Of a stretch of 64,000 bases of DNA, positions 46,536-55,995 are shown piece after piece. Every line of letters begins with the position of its first letter. The stretch's first letter is position 1. Both the position numbers and the translations under genes were made by a program. The notes beneath the pieces were generated by a model that worked only from the letters and a program-made list of their open reading frames with translations, was not told the DNA's origin and ran no database searches. The DNA is from Arenibacter sp. 6A1 (GTDB taxonomy: Bacteria > Bacteroidota > Bacteroidia > Flavobacteriales > Flavobacteriaceae): the NCBI RefSeq assembly GCF_012272855.1, contig NZ_JAAXCQ010000019.1:40497-104496 (forward strand), read 5' to 3'.

Positions 46536-48941
46536 TTGCCAAAAAACATCCTAACTCTAATTTTCTTATGGCTTAGTCCCCTTACTGTCTTCGGTCAGCT
46601 TTACAAGGTATCTGGGAAGGTACAAAACGAGCACAATGAGCCTGTTCCTTTTGCCAATGTATACCTTCAAAAGGTTTCAGATTCTATGCTGGTCAGTGGT
46701 ACCTCTGCCGATCATAACGGAGATTTTATACTCCAAAACATTCCCCCCAACGCCTATTTTGTAAGTGTTAGTTATGTTTCTGAAAAATCCGATTTTTTGC
46801 CCTTGGAGGTCAATGAGGATGTTAGTATAGGTCCGCTTATTATTGGGGATCAAACCAAATATTTAAATGAAGTGGTTTTAAAGGCACCTAGCGTAAAACG
46901 ACTTTCGGATCGTATGGTGTTTCAGGTAGAAAATACTAATTTATCCCAGTCCTCAGCATTCTCTATCCTTTCAAAAACCCCTGGAGTAATTGTCATCGGG
47001 GATAAGATTACGATTAAAAACTCGCCCACACTCATCTATATTAACGGTAAAAGAGTGTATTTGTCCAATACGGAATTGAAGGATCTTTTGGAAAATTATG
47101 CTGGTGAAAACATTAATTCTATAGAACTAATTACCAATCCTTCTGCCAAGTACGATGCCGAAGGGGGCGCTATATTAAATATCGTAGCGTCTAAAAATCT
47201 ATCCATTGGGTATAAGGGAGAAGTGGGCAGCAAAATTACACAGGCTACCTATTCTAAATATGAGTTTAACACAAGTCATTATTACAAAAATGAAGTTGTT
47301 AATGCCTTTGCAAGCTATAGTTACAACCCCAAAAAAAACTATAAAAAGGACGAGAGTTATATCAATTTTTTTGACGGTAATCTGCCCGACTTTAGGAGGG
47401 AAACCGATTTTAGCAGCATTTCAAAATCCTATGCCCATAACTTTAATGCTATCATAGACTTTAAATTGAATGATAACAATCACCTAAGTCTGGCCGCCAA
47501 CCTATTGAATTCTCCAAATAAGGACAACAACAATACGGTTACTGCCCGAGACCTGGACCAACAGGGCTTGCTGCAATCTTATTTTAATTCGTTTAACGAT
47601 TTAAAAAATGACAATAGCAATGTGTCCCTCAATGTGGATTATGGACTTAAATTGGGCGAAAATGGCGGGGATTTAAAGGTGATTTCTAATTATATAGACT
47701 ATAGGGATCATCAGTTTCAAGATCTTACTACCGATTATTACGATGAGGACGGTACTTTAATAGATCAGAATAATTTCAATGTTTGGAACAAGCAAAATTA
47801 TAGGATAGGGACTGGCCAAATCGATTATTCCGTGGCTCAGGGCAATAACCAATTGGAGCTTGGAAGCAAGTATGCCGATATCAAAAGCAGGAGTAGTGTA
47901 CGCTATAAGGGAACATCCCTGCCAGACGACATTGCGGACGATATCTTTAGTTATGACGAAAAGATTTATGCCGCTTATGCCAATATCGGGAATCAGTGGG
48001 ACCCATGGAGCCTGGTTTTTGGACTAAGAGGAGAATATATTCAAATAAAGGCCAAGTCTATTTCTTTGGGAAATCTACACAAGGATAATTATTTTAAGCT
48101 TTTTCCAACCATGAACCTACAGTATGGCTTGGGAACCGATCATATATTTGGGATTAGCTATAAGAAGGCTATTGAAAGACCGCGCTACCAAAACCTGAAT
48201 CCTTTCCGTTATTTTTTAAACGAAAGTCAGTATAATACCGGAAACCCAACCCTAAAACCATCTATAGAAAATAAGATAACCCTAGAGTACACCTATAACG
48301 CCAAGTATATATTTTCCTTCTATTATGAGCATATCAATAAGCATTTAGAAGAGTTGATTCTACAGGACAATATCAATAAAACACTCAATTCATCGGACTA
48401 TAATATAGAGGGGAGTAGTCAATATAGTGCCGATTTTATCTTCTTCGATTATATAAAAGATTGGTGGTATATAAGTACTTATATGTCCGGTTTTTATTTT
48501 GAAAACAGCTATTTGTCCCGCGGGAATACAGGAGTAGTCCAAAAAAACAGTACCCTGGGGTATTTGGGACAGTTTTATAACCAGTTTACACTTTCTAAAG
48601 ACCAAAGCTTTACCGTCGATCTTTCCCTAATGTATTTATCGGACTACATCATGGGGGAGCACAAATTTAAAAATCAATTTACGGCAGACCTTAGTTTTAG
48701 GAAGTCGTTCTATAAGAAAAGGGTTTATGTGAACCTGGAGCTTCATGATATTTTTAACACCACCAATATTCCTGTGTTTACCAAAAATGGCAATCAGGAC
48801 AACGGGTTTATCTCCATGCCCGAAAGTCGCAGTATTTCACTAGGGGTACGCTATAAATTTGGAAATTATAGGTTGGTAGACAACCATAGGGACATTAGCC
48901 CAGAAGAGTTAGAGCGCCTAAAAGAGAAATCTAAACTATAA
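46536..48941 (+). CDS. Outer membrane beta-barrel receptor, OMP_b-brl/TonB-dependent-like (paralogue 2)
   Basis: The 801-residue protein starts with a signal peptide (PKNILTLIFLWLSPLTVFGQ) from a TTG codon; no ATG or GTG gives the signal sequence. The order is the same as in its paralogue at 42332: regulatory-like sandwich (SGKVQNEHNEPVPFANVYL), plug-like domain with YINGKRVYL and PSAKYDAEGGAILNI, and barrel ending SLGVRYKFGNYRLVDNHR. Shared motifs and equal length indicate gene duplication followed by divergence. The ligand is unknown. Confidence 0.86.
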   Translation: MPKNILTLIFLWLSPLTVFGQLYKVSGKVQNEHNEPVPFANVYLQKVSDSMLVSGTSADHNGDFILQNIPPNAYFVSVSYVSEKSDFLPLEVNEDVSIGPLIIGDQTKYLNEVVLKAPSVKRLSDRMVFQVENTNLSQSSAFSILSKTPGVIVIGDKITIKNSPTLIYINGKRVYLSNTELKDLLENYAGENINSIELITNPSAKYDAEGGAILNIVASKNLSIGYKGEVGSKITQATYSKYEFNTSHYYKNEVVNAFASYSYNPKKNYKKDESYINFFDGNLPDFRRETDFSSISKSYAHNFNAIIDFKLNDNNHLSLAANLLNSPNKDNNNTVTARDLDQQGLLQSYFNSFNDLKNDNSNVSLNVDYGLKLGENGGDLKVISNYIDYRDHQFQDLTTDYYDEDGTLIDQNNFNVWNKQNYRIGTGQIDYSVAQGNNQLELGSKYADIKSRSSVRYKGTSLPDDIADDIFSYDEKIYAAYANIGNQWDPWSLVFGLRGEYIQIKAKSISLGNLHKDNYFKLFPTMNLQYGLGTDHIFGISYKKAIERPRYQNLNPFRYFLNESQYNTGNPTLKPSIENKITLEYTYNAKYIFSFYYEHINKHLEELILQDNINKTLNSSDYNIEGSSQYSADFIFFDYIKDWWYISTYMSGFYFENSYLSRGNTGVVQKNSTLGYLGQFYNQFTLSKDQSFTVDLSLMYLSDYIMGEHKFKNQFTADLSFRKSFYKKRVYVNLELHDIFNTTNIPVFTKNGNQDNGFISMPESRSISLGVRYKFGNYRLVDNHRDISPEELERLKEKSKL

Positions 48942-49002
48942 TTATTTCATAATCTTCGAATCAATTCTTATTCCTATTGATATTCAATTGTTTAATTTTC
49001 AT

Positions 49003-49010
49003 TAATTTTG
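49003..49010 (+). promoter_or_regulatory. -7 element upstream of dusB
   Basis: TAATTTTG matches TAnnTTTG and lies 26 bp before the TTG start of dusB. No properly spaced TTG upstream. Confidence 0.42.
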
Positions 49011-49036
49011 CACTCCACAATTAAAGAAACAACAAT

Positions 49037-50041
49037 TTGCCAAAGATAGGAGACATACAGTTACCAGATTTCCCTTTGTTGCTCGCTCCCATGGAGGACG
49101 TTAGCGACCCACCTTTTCGTGCGCTTTGTAAGGAACAGGGTGCAGATGTGGTATTTACCGAGTTTATTTCTTCGGAAGGACTTATTCGCGATGCGGCGAA
49201 AAGCATGATGAAGTTGGATATTTATGAAAAAGAACGCCCGGTAGGGATCCAGATTTTTGGAGCCAATTTAGACTCCATGCTACAATCTGTTGAAATTGTA
49301 GAAAAATCTAATCCCGATATAATCGATATTAATTTTGGTTGCCCGGTAAAAAAGGTGGTCAGTAAAGGTGCCGGAGCAGGGATACTGAAGGATATAGACC
49401 TTATGGTATCACTTACCGAAGCCATGGTAAAACACACTAAGTTGCCCATTACCGTAAAGACCCGTTTGGGCTGGGACAACGATAGTATAAAAATAGTGGA
49501 AGTCGCAGAACGATTGCAAGATGTTGGTTGCAAGGCCATCTCTATCCATGGACGTACCAGGGTGCAAATGTATAAGGGAGATGCCGATTGGGCCCCTATA
49601 GCCGCGGTAAAGAACAATCCACGGATGCATATTCCAGTGTTTGGAAATGGGGATGTGGACACTCCGGAAAAAGCCATGTTAATGCGCGATGAGTACGGTT
49701 TGGACGGTGCCATGATAGGACGTGCCAGTATTGGTTACCCTTGGTTCTTTAAAGAAGTAAAACATTATTTTAAAACCGGTACCCATGCCACTCCTCCTAC
49801 CATGGAAGAGCGCGTAGAGGCCGCCCGTCGCCATTTGCAAATGGCCATAGACTGGAAAGGAGAACAACTGGGGGTTTTTGAAACCCGTAGACATTATACC
49901 AATTATTTTAAAGGGATTCCTAATTTTAAGGAATGTAGAATGAAAATGGTGACCAGTGATCATTCCGAAGATGTTTTTGCGGCATTTGACGAAGTATTGG
50001 AGAAATTTGGGGACTTCGAATTTAGTCCCGCTACCCATTAA
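49037..50041 (+). CDS. dusB: tRNA-dihydrouridine synthase B
   Basis: The 334-residue flavoenzyme shows the Dus motifs: LLLAPMEDVSDPPFR (FMN site) near residues 11-25, the catalytic-Cys segment DINFGCPVKKVVSKGAG near 97-113, VKTRLGWD and SIHGRTRVQMYKGDADW, then FGNGDVDTPEKA and DGAMIGRASIG. It reduces uridines in tRNA using NADPH. TTG is the start because no other codon yields the conserved PKIGDIQLPDFPLLLAPMED beginning. A terminator follows at about 100 bp. Confidence 0.95.
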   Translation: MPKIGDIQLPDFPLLLAPMEDVSDPPFRALCKEQGADVVFTEFISSEGLIRDAAKSMMKLDIYEKERPVGIQIFGANLDSMLQSVEIVEKSNPDIIDINFGCPVKKVVSKGAGAGILKDIDLMVSLTEAMVKHTKLPITVKTRLGWDNDSIKIVEVAERLQDVGCKAISIHGRTRVQMYKGDADWAPIAAVKNNPRMHIPVFGNGDVDTPEKAMLMRDEYGLDGAMIGRASIGYPWFFKEVKHYFKTGTHATPPTMEERVEAARRHLQMAIDWKGEQLGVFETRRHYTNYFKGIPNFKECRMKMVTSDHSEDVFAAFDEVLEKFGDFEFSPATH

Positions 50042-50818
50042 AGACCACAGAAAAGCAAAATCTAGACCTGATATTAGCCGTAATAGCAGGGTTGCTTGTT
50101 CTGCTTTGAAAGCTATAAAAACTACAGAATATTTTAATAAAGGGCTTCTTCAATTGTAAGGGGCCCTTTTTTTGTTGCCGGGATATGGTGGCAAACACCT
50201 CACGCAAGCATATCATTTATAAAAAAACCACTGCTTACCCATAAGCAACTGTTAGCATGCCTCTGGCTTATTGTCACCCTTAACATCATTGCAATTTTCT
50301 TTTATTGTTCTTTAATGAAAGGGCACTTATTAGAAGTCCAGTTTTAGCTTTAGTGGCCTATTACAACACCCTATCTATTTTTTGTGAAATTCTTAAAAAA
50401 ACCTTAAAAAATTAGGGATTTAGCCTTTTGTAAATGGGTGTAACTCATTATCTTTGTGGCCTTTCAGTAGAAAAAAATAAACAAGAAGAATCATACTAAA
50501 ATCAGAGACTTTAGCTATAAAATTTTTTATAAAAGAATTAAAGCTGGTACAATATTGAATTATGGAAATAGGATCAATTCCATATTTTAAATCCTGAATA
50601 AACATGCGATACAGAAGCATATGTAAGGAATAATCACCGGCAAGGTGTAAAAATATCCCGAAAATAAGATAGGTTCACAGCGTAAAGGCCATTCGAGATT
50701 TAAACCGGATGCCAGGGTGGGCCTTTTGCTTTTTAGAAAAAAAAGATGGGTGTAGTACAAAAACACAGACTGTCTATAAACGATTAACCAAATTATTAAC
50801 CATTATTATTATCATTAA
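50042..50818. other. Intergenic region, 777 bp
   Basis: Apart from the dusB terminator, nothing recognisable is present. A 66-codon frame on the minus strand (50420-50620) looks like chance. Confidence 0.45.
50139..50173 (+). terminator. Terminator after dusB
   Basis: AAAGGGC pairs with GCCCTTT around a 17-nt loop and runs into seven T. Confidence 0.65.
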
Positions 50819-51526
50819 ATGAAAAGGAAACTCCTTCCCCTATTATTTTTTTCGATGTCTCTGGGCCTAATGGCACAAGAAGAAGAGACTATCGTACCAC
50901 AGCCTGAAGTAGCTGAAATGGTAGAAACACAATCTCCAATGAATCAACATGCCATTGGTGTTAGCGCCGGATCTGGTCTAGGTCTTAGCTACTCTTACAA
51001 ATTTAACGAAACCATTTCTTTGACGGCCCGTTACAACTACCTGGCTTTTGAAGTAAATGACTATGAACAAAGCATAGACGGTCAGAATTTATTGTTCGAT
51101 GTAGACGTCGATTTCAAGAACATCGATGTACTAGTAAATTACCACCCGTTTAAAAATGCTTTTAAGATCGTAGGTGGTTTGGGATACTTTACCGATAGCA
51201 AATTTAATGTATCTACTTCCTTTAAAGAAAGTATCATTATTGGAGAGGTAGAATTTACCCCGGAAGATATAGGCTTTATCAGCATTGACTCTGCTTGGGA
51301 ACAAGTTTCTCCATTTGTAGCCCTAGGTTTTGGAAGAGCTGTACCGAATAGCAGAATTGGTATTAGTATCGAGGCCGGAACCTATTATGCCCGTTCTCCA
51401 AAAGTAGGTTTAGATGCCACTGGGATCATAGAAAACACCAAAAATCAAGAAGCATTATTACAGGATAGCTTTTCTGAATTAAGGTTTATACCTCAATTCT
51501 CCTTTAAAATTTCCTATTCAATATAA
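50819..51526 (+). CDS. Probable outer-membrane beta-barrel protein of unknown role
   Basis: The 235-residue protein has a signal peptide (MKRKLLPLLFFSMSLGLMAQ), an acidic linker (EEETIVPQPEVAEMVE), and an alternating-strand body (GSGLGLSYSYKFNETISLTARYNYLAFEV) ending in FSFKISYSI. That points to a small eight- to ten-stranded barrel. A lipoprotein gene begins 21 bp after its stop, so the pair is probably one operon. No specific family is recognised beyond porin-like. Confidence 0.75.
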   Translation: MKRKLLPLLFFSMSLGLMAQEEETIVPQPEVAEMVETQSPMNQHAIGVSAGSGLGLSYSYKFNETISLTARYNYLAFEVNDYEQSIDGQNLLFDVDVDFKNIDVLVNYHPFKNAFKIVGGLGYFTDSKFNVSTSFKESIIIGEVEFTPEDIGFISIDSAWEQVSPFVALGFGRAVPNSRIGISIEAGTYYARSPKVGLDATGIIENTKNQEALLQDSFSELRFIPQFSFKISYSI

Positions 51527-51547
51527 CAATACCATAAAAGATTAAAC

Positions 51548-53125
51548 ATGAAAAACTTAGGTAAAATAAGTTGTTTTTTGTTCGTATTAGCCCTTATGGC
51601 CTGCGATACCGATAAACTTTTAAGTCTAAAAGACGAATTTAAAATAGCTGTTACTCCAGATGCAGTAGGAGATAAAAAGGAACTCCATATTGTAAATGCC
51701 CTTAATTCGGAAACTACAGTAAACGATGTTAAATTAACCATAGAGGGCGAATATGCCTCAGAGGTATTTACTTCAGACGGATTATCGGCCCTTAAATTAG
51801 ATGAAGGCCGTATCGTTATTGGACTAAGACATGGTATTACAGCTACTGAGGAAGAGCCTATCGTAGTCCTTGCAAAAATATCGGCAGAAGGTTATTTGGA
51901 CAAAACTGTCGAAATTGTTTTCGATGGTACCGAGGTAGAATCTTTAAGTATCCCGGTCTTGGAAGTAGCCAACTTACCGTCAACTATAAAAGTACAAAAG
52001 GCAAATGCAGCCCTTTCTGCCAATAAAACTGCCGAAACTATTGCCGTTACCATAGCTTCTACAGATGAAGAGGAAGAATCCTTGGCGAACATTGCTGTTG
52101 AAGAAGGAAGTTCATTTGTAGATCAGGACGGAACGGTTGTCAGCGGTAGTGATATTGCTTTAAATGTACAGTCTTTTGAATTGGGTACCGATGCCGGAAA
52201 CGACGATACCGGTTTTAGTGCTATCAACGAAATTGAAGAGATCAGCATTTCTGGTGATAACGTATTAGAGCCTTTTTCTGTGATTGATATCAATCCTACG
52301 GTCAATGGTAAAACAGTAAATTTATCAGAAGAGAATCCTGCTAGTATGTCGGTTGCCGTACCAGATGACGGCGAAGAGTACGAGGTGTATTTAAAGACAC
52401 CTGGGAACGATACCCCAGAACAAATCACTATTACAGAAACTGGTGCAGGTGCTAAAACTGCCTCTGCAGCGCGTTTTGGTTTTAGAAGATATAGCTTTTC
52501 ATGGAGATGGTGGGGTAGATATTATATTGTGAAGAGAATAAGAAGCCCTTATTGCGCATCTTATCCAAAATTTAACCTGGTAAACAATGGTCCGGCCACT
52601 CAGTACTATGTGAGTATTAAAAACGCTCAGGGAAATATTGTAAGCTCTAAATTGACTACGGTATTTTCTGGTAAGAACAAAACCTTGACTTTTAATAAAC
52701 GTCTTGTTAAAAACAGAAATTATACCTTGAACATTACGGCCAATACCATCAATGGTAAGAAAAGTGTCGTCTCCCAAAGTATCAATTGTGGGCAGCAGTC
52801 TACTGTAGACGTATCGGTACCGAACGCCTTGACGGAAAATTTCGATATCCAATTCAGTATCACTTGTAGCAAGGCAACCATTACCTTGGACAATACCGTT
52901 ATTTATTTCAAAAAGGCCACGGGGACAAATTTCTTGCCTTATGGGGTGGTTCTTAACGGCTTATTGGGTAAAACACCAAAATTAGAGGATAATACCGAGT
53001 ATGTGTTCTCTTTTGTGTATCAACAAAAACGCCAAACAAATCCTATTTTAGGAAGTAGAGTTCGCGATATCATCGATTCGTACGATGTCAATGAAATTTG
53101 CTCTAAAATAGAGGACGAAATGTAG
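51548..53125 (+). CDS. Large lipoprotein of unknown function
   Basis: The 525-residue protein begins with a lipobox (LALMAC, Cys19) followed by DTDK. The first ~300 residues are rich in Glu, Asp, Val and Thr and look beta-rich. Then comes an unusual aromatic-basic stretch, RFGFRRYSFSWRWWGRYYIV, near 313-332. The C-terminal part contains Cys at intervals (SPYCASYPKFNL, SINCGQQS, ITCSKATI, EICSKIE), possibly paired by disulfide bonds. It is a partner of the preceding OMP gene and probably exposed at the outer membrane. Confidence 0.72.
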   Translation: MKNLGKISCFLFVLALMACDTDKLLSLKDEFKIAVTPDAVGDKKELHIVNALNSETTVNDVKLTIEGEYASEVFTSDGLSALKLDEGRIVIGLRHGITATEEEPIVVLAKISAEGYLDKTVEIVFDGTEVESLSIPVLEVANLPSTIKVQKANAALSANKTAETIAVTIASTDEEEESLANIAVEEGSSFVDQDGTVVSGSDIALNVQSFELGTDAGNDDTGFSAINEIEEISISGDNVLEPFSVIDINPTVNGKTVNLSEENPASMSVAVPDDGEEYEVYLKTPGNDTPEQITITETGAGAKTASAARFGFRRYSFSWRWWGRYYIVKRIRSPYCASYPKFNLVNNGPATQYYVSIKNAQGNIVSSKLTTVFSGKNKTLTFNKRLVKNRNYTLNITANTINGKKSVVSQSINCGQQSTVDVSVPNALTENFDIQFSITCSKATITLDNTVIYFKKATGTNFLPYGVVLNGLLGKTPKLEDNTEYVFSFVYQQKRQTNPILGSRVRDIIDSYDVNEICSKIEDEM

Positions 53126-53156
53126 TTTTTTAAGGAAACTCACATAATTTAATACT

Positions 53157-53190
53157 AAAAAGGTTGTCTGTAAGGACAGCCTTTTTTTTT
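53157..53190 (+). terminator. Terminator after the OMP-lipoprotein pair
   Basis: AAGGTTGTC pairs with GACAGCCTT (one G-T pair) around a short loop followed by nine T. Confidence 0.8.
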
Positions 53191-53232
53191 GTGGGCTAGG
53201 GATAAATTAAAGCCTTAGGATCATTTTTATTT

Positions 53233-53325
53233 GGGCGTTCCCCTATCGGGTCGCTCTTTCCGCTATATCTTTTTTACAAGGCCCATGGCCTCTAAAAAAA
53301 AGGATGCCGCTGCAAAAGCTAACGC
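53233..53325 (+). repeat. Dispersed hairpin element, A type, copy 3
   Basis: It starts GGGCGTTCCCCTATCGGG and ends GCAAAAGCTAACGC. The core is TTTTTTACAAGGCCCATGGC with an A-run arm. It is followed by AGTGAACAATAATCAATT, as in the compound repeat, so the mobile or duplicated unit is longer than the hairpin. Remaining gap (53326-53612) holds partial traces of the compound spacer and no gene. Confidence 0.82.
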
Positions 53326-53612
53326 GGAATTCAGTGAACAATAATCAATTAGGAATAGACCGCACGGAAAATGCAACAATTTGAATTTGGAGTAAGGGGG
53401 CGGTTGGCGCGTTGGCCTTGGCTGCAATGAGTTTCTTAAAAAGAAAAAACCATCGAAAAAATAAAACATCAACGATCACGGGACTAAACTTGCATTTGTT
53501 TAGTGTGTAGTAAAAAGTCACATTGGCTGGTTGTTCCCCGAGTTGATGGGAGAGGTGATGACTATTTAATAGTTACATTTAATAAGCGCTTCATTTTTAC
53601 ATTAAACAGCCC

Positions 53613-54821
53613 TTATTGTATCAATTTTTTATTGATCCGGCTACTGGCAATGATAGAAGCGATGATTCCTAAAACGATGATGGTGGCCAATACAATCCCC
53701 ACGTTCATGAGTTTGTATTCTACCGGGTAGGCTAGGGAAGGGGTTATTTTTAGCCATGAGAAGGCCAATTGGGACCAAATTAACAGGGAGCCGGTGAACA
53801 CCCCTATAAGGCCGCCGATACCAGTGACCAAAATACCTTGTAAAAAATAAATTCTACGTAGCTCTCGTATGGTGGTTCCTAAATTATAAAGAGTCTTGGA
53901 GTTTTGCTGTTTGTCCAATATCATCATAATAATGGCCCCTACTACGTTAAAGAGGGCAATGATAAGGACAAGGGTAAAAATAAGATAGGTGGCTAAGTTC
54001 TCCGTATTCAACATACGGTGAAGGGTACTATTGAGTTCCTTGCGATCTTTTACTAGGACAGTGTCGTCAAAAACGGCGGCAATCGCCGTTCTTAGGGCGG
54101 GAATATCGGCCGTTTTCCGCACCTTAAAATTGATGCCCGATATTTGGGTGCTGTCTTTCTCTAATAAGGCCTGTACCAAGGGCAAATCGGCAAAGAGATA
54201 CTTTTTGTCCAGATCTTCTTCTATCTGGTAAATTCCGCCAATGACCAAGCTCAGCTCGTTGTACGGCTTGCTTTTCAGGGCTTGTTGAGATAGGGAGCCT
54301 TTCCCCGGTTTTGGGGCCAGGACCACCAAGGGGCTGCTGAAATTGTTTATACTGATCCCTAAAAGATTGGCTATTCCCTGTCCAGACACGGCCTGGAGGC
54401 TGTTTAAGGACCAATCGCCATAAAAGTAGGCACTACTGTCCAAGGGGACCGTTTTTACATACTGGGCGTCTACTCCTTTAATATAGGCGATATGACTTTT
54501 TTGGGCATGGGTAAGGTATACCTTTTCTTCCAATTCTTTGGAAAAGGACAATACGTCGCCTAATTCTTGCAGTTGTTGTATCTGACCTTCCGAAATAGTA
54601 AAAAACTTTCCGGTAGCCGGTATTGCCTTTAGGTCCGGATCGACCGTATTGGTATAGGAAAGGCTAAAAGTCTTTAGTCCTGCAAAGCCCGAGAGTACAA
54701 TAAAAAGGGCGGCAGAACCAATAACGATCACCAAAAAGGTGATGAAATTAATGATGTTTACCGCATTTTGACTACTCTTTGAACGCAAATACCGCTTGGC
54801 GATGTACAGGGGAAAATTCAA
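53613..54821 (-). CDS. FtsX/LolE-like ABC transporter permease
   Basis: The 402-residue protein has one membrane segment near the N-terminus (INFITFLVIVIGSAALFIVLSG, ~24-45), a large extracytoplasmic domain (~50-270) and three C-terminal segments (~275-395), the topology of FtsX/MacB/LolC-E permeases. The opening FPLYIAKRYLRSKSSQNAVNIIN is typical of the LolE-like group in Bacteroidota. It probably works in lipoprotein release or transenvelope transport with an ATPase encoded elsewhere. It starts 2 bp after the rbfA stop, so both are co-transcribed. Confidence 0.85.
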   Translation of the reverse strand: MNFPLYIAKRYLRSKSSQNAVNIINFITFLVIVIGSAALFIVLSGFAGLKTFSLSYTNTVDPDLKAIPATGKFFTISEGQIQQLQELGDVLSFSKELEEKVYLTHAQKSHIAYIKGVDAQYVKTVPLDSSAYFYGDWSLNSLQAVSGQGIANLLGISINNFSSPLVVLAPKPGKGSLSQQALKSKPYNELSLVIGGIYQIEEDLDKKYLFADLPLVQALLEKDSTQISGINFKVRKTADIPALRTAIAAVFDDTVLVKDRKELNSTLHRMLNTENLATYLIFTLVLIIALFNVVGAIIMMILDKQQNSKTLYNLGTTIRELRRIYFLQGILVTGIGGLIGVFTGSLLIWSQLAFSWLKITPSLAYPVEYKLMNVGIVLATIIVLGIIASIIASSRINKKLIQ

Positions 54822-54823
54822 CC

Positions 54824-55216
54824 TTATGCTTTTTTCCTTTTCTCCAATAAATCAGGGTTCTTAACCGGGTTATCTTCTCCTTTTAAGGACTTTTCAATAC
54901 CATCGATATAGTCTAAAGAATCGTCTAAATAGAATAATAACTGAGGTACCCTGCGCAATTGGTTCTTGGTGCGTTGGGCCAATTCGTGCTTTATCAAAGG
55001 CTGATTGGATTTGATGCCTTCCAATAATTCCTTGCCCTTGTCGGCAGGAAAAATACTCACATAAATCTTCGCAATAGATAAATCCGTGGTCACCGACACC
55101 TTAGATACGGAAATAAGCGTCCCTTTTAACCCACCATCTGTAGCGGCACGTTGCAAGATATCAACGATATCTTTCTGTATAACTCCGCCTATTTTTTTCT
55201 GTCGTTGTGTTTCCAT
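54824..55216 (-). CDS. rbfA: Ribosome-binding factor A
   Basis: The 130-residue protein has the RbfA pattern: RQKKIGGVIQKDIVDILQRA at the start, LISVSKVSVTTDLSIAKIYVSIFP near residues 35-58, and LRRVPQLLFYLDDSLDYIDGIEKSL near 87-112. It assists maturation of the 30S subunit at the 16S rRNA 5' end. The permease gene follows immediately. A TAnnTTTG match ends 5 bp before its ATG. Confidence 0.94.
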   Translation of the reverse strand: METQRQKKIGGVIQKDIVDILQRAATDGGLKGTLISVSKVSVTTDLSIAKIYVSIFPADKGKELLEGIKSNQPLIKHELAQRTKNQLRRVPQLLFYLDDSLDYIDGIEKSLKGEDNPVKNPDLLEKRKKA

Positions 55217-55220
55217 GGGA

Positions 55221-55228
55221 CAAAAATA
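55221..55228 (-). promoter_or_regulatory. -7 element immediately upstream of rbfA
   Basis: TATTTTTG on the minus strand matches TAnnTTTG. The start codon begins 5 bp downstream, so the transcript would be leaderless or nearly so. No TTG at the 19-bp spacing. Confidence 0.42.
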
Positions 55229-55287
55229 CGCACAATATGTTTATTTTAGTGTTTTAGTTGATAGATACTAATACAAATTGGCAAAAA

Positions 55288-55707
55288 ATGAACAAAATAG
55301 AGCATGTGGGCATAGCGGTTAAGGATTTGGAGGCGTCTAATCTATTGTTCAAAAAGCTGTTGGGGGTAGCGCACTACAAGACCGAAGAGGTGGCCTCGGA
55401 AGGCGTTAAGACATCTTTCTTTAAGTCGGGCCCCAATAAAATAGAATTGTTGGAAGCTACGGATGCCAATAGCCCCATTGCCAAGTTTATCGACAAAAAA
55501 GGAGAAGGCATACACCATATCGCCTTTGAGGTCGATGACATTGAGGCAGAAATAAAACGGTTAAGCGAAGAAGGCTTCATTGTTTTAAACAATACCCCAA
55601 AATTAGGGGCCGACAATAAACTGGTGGCATTTTTGCACCCAAAGGGCACTAATGGGGTTTTAATAGAACTGTGTCAGGAAGTTAAGGACACCGATAAACC
55701 CAAATAA
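55288..55707 (+). CDS. mce: Methylmalonyl-CoA epimerase
   Basis: The 139-residue VOC-fold protein has KIEHVGIAVKDLEASNLLF at the start, the ligand-bearing segments HIAFEVDDIEAEIKRL and FLHPKGTNGVLIELCQ, and the usual family length. It interconverts (R)- and (S)-methylmalonyl-CoA in the propionate pathway. I took the ATG at 55288, since it yields the conserved N-terminus; an upstream in-frame TTG at 55258 would add ten unconserved residues. It is divergent from rbfA and sits alone before the tRNA. Confidence 0.92.
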   Translation: MNKIEHVGIAVKDLEASNLLFKKLLGVAHYKTEEVASEGVKTSFFKSGPNKIELLEATDANSPIAKFIDKKGEGIHHIAFEVDDIEAEIKRLSEEGFIVLNNTPKLGADNKLVAFLHPKGTNGVLIELCQEVKDTDKPK

Positions 55708-55806
55708 AGGCCCTAGAAAATGGCGCAACAAAAAAAAATGATGAATTCGAGTCTTTTTGTTTGCAGTCTTGAGAAATAAACTGTAATATTGCATCCGCAA
55801 TTCGCG

Positions 55807-55880
55807 GGTCCTATAGCTCAGTTGGTTAGAGCACCTGACTCATAATCAGGTGGTCCCTGGTTCGAGCCCAGGTGGGACCA
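55807..55880 (+). tRNA. tRNA with CAT anticodon, probably tRNA-Ile2
   Basis: The 74-nt gene folds normally: acceptor GGTCCTA/TGGGACC, D arm AGCTCAGTTGGTTAGAGC, anticodon stem CCTGA/TCAGG around CTCATAA, variable loop TGGTC, T stem CCTGG/CCAGG around TTCGAGC. CAT can be Met or lysidine-modified Ile2. The loop-stem context GACTCATAATC resembles E. coli Ile2, and the first pair is G-C, so Ile2 is favoured; initiator features are absent. Confidence 0.9.
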
Positions 55881-55890
55881 CTTAAAGCGC

Positions 55891-55930
55891 AAAGCCCATA
55901 TTCCGTAAGGAGTGTGGGCTTTTTCTTTTT
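55891..55930 (+). terminator. Terminator after the CAT tRNA
   Basis: AAAGCCCA pairs with TGGGCTTT around a 16-nt loop, followed by T-rich sequence, 10 bp after the tRNA. Confidence 0.75.
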
Positions 55931-55995
55931 TTGGGCATGGGAATACCGAAGGTATACCCGATGAACCAAAAAGAAAAGGACAATGGCGTAAGCCA

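Noticed and set aside
53263..53472. Frame across the A-type element copy 3
   Set aside because: It reads through repeat DNA and differs in every copy, so it is not coding.
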